Positions 20,766-24,901 of a DNA stretch of 24,901 nucleotides are shown here, piece by piece. Location: positions 1-24,901 of the forward strand of contig DASVDE010000024.1 in NCBI GenBank assembly GCA_036381235.1. The letters run 5' to 3'. The position numbers and the translations under genes are program-made. How positions within the stretch are numbered: the first letter of the stretch is position 1; every line of letters starts with the position of its first letter. Under the pieces are notes generated by a model. It did no database searches, was not told the origin of the DNA, and worked only from the letters and a program-made list of their open reading frames with translations. The stretch is from DASVDE01 sp036381235. Lineage in GTDB: Bacteria > Actinomycetota > Thermoleophilia > Solirubrobacterales > 70-9.

Positions 20766-21853
20766 GCGCGCCCGAAATCCGCATCGATCAGCTGACCGGC
20801 CTTCGGGTGCTGCTTGCCCCGGGCCGCGCCGACCGACCGCACGGATTCGAGCCCGCGGGTACCGACAAGAAGGGCGCCGAAGGGTGTCCCTTCTGCGAGG
20901 GGCGCGAAGGGAAGACACCGGCCGAGGTCTATGTGACACGGCCTGGGGGCGGTCCGGCGAACACGCCGGGATGGACGACCCGGGTGGTGCCGAATCTCTA
21001 CCCGGCGCTGGGGAACGCCGAGTCCAGCGGCAACGAAGACGGCAAAGCCTTGACCGAGCGAGAGGCCGCAGCCGCTACCAGCGGCGAGGCCGGCGCCTTC
21101 GCAAGCGCCGGCGACCCGCTGTTGACCTCGCGTCGGGTGAGCGAGCCGGACCTCTTCGCCTCACGCCCGGCGACGGGCGCCCACGAGGTGATCGTCCACT
21201 CCCCGGAGCATTTCACCGCAATGGCGGAGCTGGACGGAGAGCAGTTCGCCGCGGCGATCGCCACCTGGCGAGAGCGGATGCGCGCCCACCGCGATGCCGC
21301 CTACGTGCAGCTGATCGTCAACGAGGGGAGAGGGGCGGGAGCCTCCCTTCCCCACACCCACGCGCAGCTCTACGCGCTGCCCTTCGTCCCGGCGACGGTC
21401 GCGCGCGAGCGCGAGCGGGCCGGCGCATACGCGGAGCGCACCGCCGGCGGCAGCCTGCTCGGCGACGTCCTAGTCGAGGAGGTGCGCCGGCGAGAGCGGC
21501 TGATCGCGATCGATGACGACGCGGCGCTGATCTGTCCCTGGGCCTCGCGCTCCCCGTTCGAGCTGCGCGTCGTTCCCCGCCGAGAGGCCGCCCGCTTCGA
21601 AGATGACGAGGCCGGCGCCGCGATGATCCACACTGCGTTGCGCGCCCTCGCCGCCCGCTTTGGCGATCCGCCCGAGCTGAACCTCTGGGTTCGCACCGCC
21701 CCCCGCGGCGCCGAGCGCTTCCACTGGCACGTCGACATCGCTCCGCGCCTGGCTATCAAGGCCGGCTTCGAGCTGGGGACCGGCGTCGACATCAATACCT
21801 ATGCGCCGGAACGTGCCGCCGCCGAGCTGCGCGAGGCACTCGATGGGAACTGA
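20762..21853 (+). CDS. galT: Galactose-1-phosphate uridylyltransferase-like nucleotidyltransferase
   Basis: The 363-residue protein belongs to the GalT branch of the HIT superfamily: zinc ligands CPFCEG (C42, C45), RVVPNLYPAL (74-83), GAHEVIVHSPEH (139-150), and the active HIT segment GASLPHTHAQLYALP (193-207), with H198 and H200, followed in the second half by CPWASRSPFELRVVPR and FHWHVDIAPRL. GalT swaps UMP between UDP-glucose and galactose-1-phosphate; some relatives use other sugars or ADP, so specificity is open. About 45 residues between PAL and TGAHEV (84-138) are longer than usual and include a GC hairpin in DNA (21089-21112). Start TTG 20762 overlaps the slipin stop; no better start is near. 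No other Leloir pathway gene is present. Confidence 0.85.
   Translation: MSAPEIRIDQLTGLRVLLAPGRADRPHGFEPAGTDKKGAEGCPFCEGREGKTPAEVYVTRPGGGPANTPGWTTRVVPNLYPALGNAESSGNEDGKALTEREAAAATSGEAGAFASAGDPLLTSRRVSEPDLFASRPATGAHEVIVHSPEHFTAMAELDGEQFAAAIATWRERMRAHRDAAYVQLIVNEGRGAGASLPHTHAQLYALPFVPATVARERERAGAYAERTAGGSLLGDVLVEEVRRRERLIAIDDDAALICPWASRSPFELRVVPRREAARFEDDEAGAAMIHTALRALAARFGDPPELNLWVRTAPRGAERFHWHVDIAPRLAIKAGFELGTGVDINTYAPERAAAELREALDGN
21089..21112. repeat. 8-bp inverted repeat inside the GalT extra loop
   Basis: GCCGGCGC at 21089-21096 is inverted at 21105-21112 with an eight-base loop, inside the coding stretch that makes the GalT-like protein longer than usual. Short GC palindromes are easily met by chance in this genome, so relation to the other palindromic elements is unproven. 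Confidence 0.35.
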
Positions 21854-21899
21854 AACGCGTTTGACGCCTCATGGGGGACAACGCGCTTCACCTCGACTG

Positions 21900-21905
21900 T
21901 AGGGT
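21900..21905 (+). promoter_or_regulatory. Candidate -10 box (TAGGGT) for the 210-residue unknown
   Basis: TAGGGT ends six bases before GTG 21912, the same spacing as in three other operon-head genes. It suggests a separate leaderless transcript even though the gene follows galT by only 58 bases. No good -35 is seen. Confidence 0.35.
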
Positions 21906-21911
21906 GCCTGC

Positions 21912-22544
21912 GTGCCTCCCAACCCGCGCCCGATCCCTCGCTTCATCGCCGACTCGACTCAGGAGGGGATTCCGCACGGGCGCTTCGCGGAGCGACTGGC
22001 CGAGGCCTTTCAAGCGGCCTGCGCGGAGATCGAAGACCTGCCCGAGGGAGTCGGGGCTCCCCCAGCGGAGGAAATCGAGTGGTTCCCGGAGCGCGCCTGG
22101 GGCGGTCGCGTCTGGGTGCCTTGCACGGCGCGCACCGAGACGGGGGAGGGGGAGCTGGAGCTGTTCGGCCATGTCTCCTACGTGCAACCCAGCGACGGCG
22201 ATCCGACCGACTTTCAAGCCACCGCCGACTTCACCGACGTCCTCGCCGAGGACAACCCCGACTGGCGCATCGACCTGAACGACGAGGTGATCGGCCGCTG
22301 GCGTGGGGAGAACGGGCGAGCCGGGGCCGTCACCCTGGTCTGGGGACGCCCCCTCGTCCCCGGGGCCGTTGCCGCCACCGCCGAGCTGGAGCTGGAGACC
22401 GTCGACCAGGAACTTGTCTCCAAAGACCGCTTTACCCTGATTGCCCTCGACGCCCTCGAGGGCTACGGCGACGACATCTACATGCAGGTCAAACTCTGGA
22501 GCCGCCGCGCCCAGGAGCTGGCCGCCGAGAGCCTCTACGCTTAG
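21912..22544 (+). CDS. Hypothetical protein, 210 residues
   Basis: I do not recognise this protein. It is acidic, without signal peptide or membrane segment, and likely cytosolic. Residues 10-40 look like an amphipathic helix (FAERLAEAFQAACAEI), followed by a strand-rich middle (WGGRVWVPCTARTETGEGELELFGHVSYV), an acidic stretch (TDVLAEDNPDWRIDLNDEV), more strands (AGAVTLVWGRPLVPGAVAATAELELETVDQELV) and a C-terminal LWSRRAQELAAESLYA helix. Codon use and GC match the neighbours, and the frame is free of stops, so it is very likely real. The start GTG 21912 is supported by a -10 like box six bases upstream. It stands between the GalT-like gene and tRNA-Arg, whose 5' end is only seven bases after the stop, so both may share a transcript. 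Confidence 0.7.
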   Translation: MPPNPRPIPRFIADSTQEGIPHGRFAERLAEAFQAACAEIEDLPEGVGAPPAEEIEWFPERAWGGRVWVPCTARTETGEGELELFGHVSYVQPSDGDPTDFQATADFTDVLAEDNPDWRIDLNDEVIGRWRGENGRAGAVTLVWGRPLVPGAVAATAELELETVDQELVSKDRFTLIALDALEGYGDDIYMQVKLWSRRAQELAAESLYA

Positions 22545-22551
22545 CCGCCCA

Positions 22552-22625
<74 letters not shown>

Positions 22626-22628
22626 TTC

Positions 22629-22654
22629 GGGCCGGACGCCTATGCGCCCGGCCC
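22629..22654 (+). terminator. Hairpin after tRNA-Arg
   Basis: GGGCCGG plus CGC (22629-22639) pairs with GCG plus CCGGCCC (22644-22654), one mismatch and a four-base CTAT loop, starting four bases after the tRNA end and followed by TTCCT. It is a good candidate terminator for the tRNA and, being nearly symmetric, for the secreted-protein operon that ends at 22671 on the other strand. Confidence 0.65.
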
Positions 22655-22670
22655 TTCCTACGTCAGCGCC

Positions 22671-23147
22671 CTAGGTGTACTTGGAAGGCTGGAAGCGGCA
22701 ATCGTGGAAGTTGAAGGCGATCACCGTGTTGTTGGCCTGGTTGGCGTTGCTGGTCAGCTGGACCACGATCCGCTGAGCGGCGATCTTGTTGTTGGCCTGC
22801 AGCTTCTTGCCGGCCGAGTTGAAGAGGTCGGCTTCCTTCTTCACGTATTTCAGCCACTTGGCGAGCCTTGTAGTGTCGGCAGGCGGCTGCGGCACCGCTT
22901 TCAGCTGGGCCAGGGTCTTTTTCAACGCCTCCGAAGCCTTGATGAATTTCGCGCCGGCAGGCTTCAGTTTGCCCTGCTTGACCATCTGGCGCACGTTTTT
23001 GAGGATTCGGTCGTTCGCTTTGGCGTTGGCTGCGCAAATCGGCTCCACCGCGGCAGTGTAGGAGTCGCGAGTGACATCTTCTGCCAACGCCAGGGAGGCG
23101 CTCGAAAGGGCGACCGTCGCGATTGCTGTGAGCGTGAGGAGCCTCAT
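22671..23147 (-). CDS. Secreted hypothetical protein, 158 residues, two cysteines
   Basis: I do not recognise this family. The protein has a clean signal peptide (MRLLTLTAIATVALSSASLALA, cut after about residue 22) and a helical mature part rich in Lys and Ala: DVTRDSYTAAVEPICAANAKANDRILKNV, then KQGKLKPAGAKFIKASEALKKTL, a QLKAVPQPPADTTRLAKWLKYVKKEA stretch, and NFHDCRFQ near the end. C38 and C150 could form a disulfide tying the ends of a helical bundle. The start ATG 23147 is preferred because AAGGA precedes it by eight bases; ATG 23168 or 23156 would add seven or three residues. It follows the second paralog by 34 bases on the same strand and is likely the last gene of the secreted-protein unit. 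Function unknown; an extracellular or cell-wall role is inferred from the signal peptide. Confidence 0.7.
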   Translation of the reverse strand: MRLLTLTAIATVALSSASLALAEDVTRDSYTAAVEPICAANAKANDRILKNVRQMVKQGKLKPAGAKFIKASEALKKTLAQLKAVPQPPADTTRLAKWLKYVKKEADLFNSAGKKLQANNKIAAQRIVVQLTSNANQANNTVIAFNFHDCRFQPSKYT

Positions 23148-23181
23148 GTTCTTCATCCTTGTCTTCATGGAATTTGGGGGA

Positions 23182-23952
23182 CTAGCCCTTCGGCGTGCAA
23201 CTCTTGACGACGTTGCCCGAGATCCTGGTCCCGTCGGCGAAGGCGAAATCACCGTGGGCGTAGAGGTGCCCGGAGGGGCAGCTGGCGGTCAAAAGGCTTT
23301 GCTTGCGGTTCTTGTAGGTCCAGGTCTTCTTGGGGATTTTCGCGTCAAAGGAGGTCAGCGAGCCCTGTCCGGCGACGATCGTCGGAATCGCGATCTCGGT
23401 GTCGGTGCCGTATTTGCCGCTGCCCTTGCCGATCACCCCGGAGGTGACGAAGGTGGTCGGGGCGGGGACGTTGGCGTGGACATGGAAGACCAGCACCGGC
23501 TTGCCGCCCTTGGGCGGGCCGTTGAAGATCAGAAGCGGGCCCGAGGCGTTGAAGGGAGCCTGCTCGTTGAGGGCGATCTCAGCCGAGACGCGCCCGGTGC
23601 CGATCAGGGCCTTGCTGCAGGCTTTCTTGGCCTGTGAGGTGAGGGTGGCCTGCAGCTTGCCGGGGTTGCAGGTGGGAAGGCCCTTGGTGAAGATATGGCC
23701 GTGGCGGTCGAACTGCAGGGAGAGGGTCCTGAGCGCGGCGGGATGAGAGCCGTCGTTTGATTTGATCGAGCCCGAGACCGTGAGCGCGATCGGGGTCGGT
23801 GCGCTCTTGGAGAGCTTGGTCGGCGAGAGATTGGCGTCAACCTCGATCGTCAGGTTGCCGGCGCGCACCGTGGTCGCGGTCGCGGTCTGAGCGATCGAGG
23901 CCGCTCCCAAAGCGGCGATCGCCAGGATGCCGATCAGAGTCTTCTTGGGCAC
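23182..23952 (-). CDS. Secreted protein of unknown function, paralog B
   Basis: The 256-residue protein has a signal peptide (about 1-27) and a beta-rich mature part with four cysteines (C95, C112, C225, C252). It is clearly a paralog of the gene directly upstream: both share a GL-x2-C segment, CSKALIG or CSDALIG 16 residues later, GPLL-x-FNG-x2-KG, a GT-x6-P-I region, FD, and a C-P segment near the end. I know no function; similar secreted families are multicopy in soil Thermoleophilia, an impression I cannot confirm here. The start is GTG 23952, directly after the upstream stop (TAA then GTG with no gap), with AGGGG a few bases before, so the two are translated together. Confidence 0.75.
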   Translation of the reverse strand: MPKKTLIGILAIAALGAASIAQTATATTVRAGNLTIEVDANLSPTKLSKSAPTPIALTVSGSIKSNDGSHPAALRTLSLQFDRHGHIFTKGLPTCNPGKLQATLTSQAKKACSKALIGTGRVSAEIALNEQAPFNASGPLLIFNGPPKGGKPVLVFHVHANVPAPTTFVTSGVIGKGSGKYGTDTEIAIPTIVAGQGSLTSFDAKIPKKTWTYKNRKQSLLTASCPSGHLYAHGDFAFADGTRISGNVVKSCTPKG

Positions 23953-24753
23953 TTACTTCCCCCTTGCCTTGCAGGTGCGGTTAAGGGTCGCGGTGACTTT
24001 GCGACCGTCTTCGAATTCATAGCTCGCTTTGGCGAAGGCAAAGCTCGCCTGGGTGAAGCCCTTGGGAGCCGGGCAGCCGGCCGAGGCGTAGGAGAGCTTC
24101 TTGCCGTGGAAGCTGTAGCGGCGCGAGAGCGCCATGTCGAAGGCCGAGATATAGCCGTAAGAGGAGGCGATCGGAGGCAGGGTGCCGAGCAGGCGGGTGC
24201 CAAAGGTGCCCTTCGTCTTTTGCACCTCGAAAACGATCACGTAGGTGAGCGGCAGTGGCTCGGTGGCCGAAACCTGGGCGAAGACCGCCTCGTGGCCCTT
24301 GTGGCGACCGTTGAAGGCGAGCAGCGGGCCGTTTGAGGCAAAGGCGCCCTGGCCGGGGAGGTTCACCCGGGAGGTGACGTTGCCGTGGCCAATCAGGGCA
24401 TCGGAGCACTTGCGCTTCGCCCCGGCGGAACTAAGCGATTTCAGCGTGCCCAACGAGCATTTGGCAAGGCCCTTGGTCTGGATAACGCCGTTGCGGTTGA
24501 TGTCGAGGACAATCTTGGTCAGTTTGGGCGGCACCGAATTGTCGGTGGTTTTGATCTTGCCGCCCATCAGCACGCTCACCGGAGAAGTCCCGTCGCGGTC
24601 CAGCTTCTGAGGGGCGATGTTGCCGTGGAAGTTGACGATGATGTTGCCCTTTTGACCCAGCTCCGCGCGGGCCACGCCGGCGGCTCCAAGCGCCAAGAGG
24701 CAGGTGGTCGCGAGGAGGACCTTGGCCCTCTTGGTTGTGACTATCGCTCTCAT
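23953..24753 (-). CDS. Secreted protein of unknown function, paralog A
   Basis: The 266-residue protein has a signal peptide (basic start, hydrophobic 11-27, cut near ARA, 30) and a mature part with cysteines C99, C116, C227 and C261, matching those of its neighbour; the first pair has the same spacing of 17 in both, while the last differs. Shared landmarks include NGPLLAFNGRHKGHEAVF, TFGTRLLGTLPPI and SAFDMALSRRYSFHGKKLSYASAGCP. A good Shine-Dalgarno (AGGAG, eight bases upstream of ATG 24753) overlaps the stop of the preceding gene. The protein is probably exported by Sec and disulfide-bonded. Function unknown. It and paralog B are a tandem duplication that has diverged to roughly a third identity by eye. 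Confidence 0.75.
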   Translation of the reverse strand: MRAIVTTKRAKVLLATTCLLALGAAGVARAELGQKGNIIVNFHGNIAPQKLDRDGTSPVSVLMGGKIKTTDNSVPPKLTKIVLDINRNGVIQTKGLAKCSLGTLKSLSSAGAKRKCSDALIGHGNVTSRVNLPGQGAFASNGPLLAFNGRHKGHEAVFAQVSATEPLPLTYVIVFEVQKTKGTFGTRLLGTLPPIASSYGYISAFDMALSRRYSFHGKKLSYASAGCPAPKGFTQASFAFAKASYEFEDGRKVTATLNRTCKARGK

Positions 24754-24763
24754 CGTTCTTCTC

Positions 24764-24901
24764 CTAGCGAACCAGCGGGTAGGCGCAGATGTAGCGGGAG
24801 GGGCTGTCTACGGACTGCTCGGCCACCGCTCCGGTGCCGTTGATCACGACCGTGGAGTAAGAGGAGCCCGAGGTGTTGCCGTAGTAGGAGTCGGTGTATT
24901 G
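24764..24901 (-). CDS. C-terminal part of a further secreted-looking protein
   Basis: The minus strand is open from the window edge to TAG at 24764-24766, giving 45 residues rich in Ser, Thr, Tyr and Gly (YTDSYYGNTSGSSYSTVVI, then DSPSRYICAYPLVR at the end). Low-charge composition like this suggests a surface or secreted protein, but too little is visible to name it. Its stop lies ten bases before the start of paralog A and within the same sequence as that gene's Shine-Dalgarno, so it is the upstream member of the same operon. Its 5' part is outside the window. Confidence 0.5.
   Translation of the reverse strand, partial: QYTDSYYGNTSGSSYSTVVINGTGAVAEQSVDSPSRYICAYPLVR

Overview
This is a high-GC bacterial chromosome segment with densely packed, frequently overlapping genes (TGATG, ATGA and TTGA junctions), GTG and TTG starts, and few Shine-Dalgarno sequences. 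The gene content (stand-alone YqhQ/DUF1385 next to methylmalonyl-CoA epimerase, a ccm block leading into hemA-hemC-cobA/hemD, BtrH-like protein, tandem secreted Cys-containing paralogs) fits an actinobacterium, most likely of class Thermoleophilia (Solirubrobacterales relatives). That placement is inference from composition and gene content, not from a marker gene search. No CRISPR array, transposase, phage gene or plasmid function is visible. No gap between genes exceeds about 200 bases.

Layout. 1-2698 (minus): a lipid cassette of a diacylglycerol-kinase-like lipid kinase, a cardiolipin-synthase-like phospholipase D protein and a PAP2 phosphatase that runs off the left edge. The PAP2 gene was recovered by reading the minus strand directly. 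2716-3699 (plus): a BtrH-like protein. 3728-5823 (minus): a four-gene overlapping unit (yqhQ-like, methylmalonyl-CoA epimerase, a 73-residue protein, a membrane-anchored methyltransferase). 6015-7343 (minus): rarA. 7448-9046 (plus): an aldehyde dehydrogenase. 9131-16154 (plus): a cytochrome c maturation and tetrapyrrole run, ccmA-ccmB-ccmC-ccmD-like-hemA-hemC-cobA/hemD-birA, which joins heme synthesis to heme export and handling. 16053-18719 (minus): a superfamily 2 helicase with an acidic insert, whose 3' end overlaps birA tail to tail. 18867-21853 (plus): a TlpA-like lipoprotein thioredoxin, NfeD, slipin and a GalT-like nucleotidyltransferase. 21912-22544 (plus): a conserved-looking unknown. 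22552-22625: tRNA-Arg(CCT). 22671-24901 (minus): a locus of secreted proteins of unknown function, including two tandem paralogs.

The most unusual signal is a set of long palindromic elements at the gene junctions between 5.8 and 16 kb. One roughly 76-base element occurs twice: once between the divergent rarA and aldehyde dehydrogenase genes, and once inside birA as 25 in-frame codons. Other palindromes supply the last codons and stop of hemA and of hemC. Two of them, 4.7 kb apart, share the same 26-base spaced layout (TTTGACCAC, 10 bases, GGTCAAA). These look like small dispersed palindromic repeats that settle at or inside gene ends, somewhat like the palindromic elements described inside Rickettsia genes. 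A second recurring pattern is a TANNNT box exactly six bases before the start codon of four operon-head genes, suggesting leaderless transcripts.
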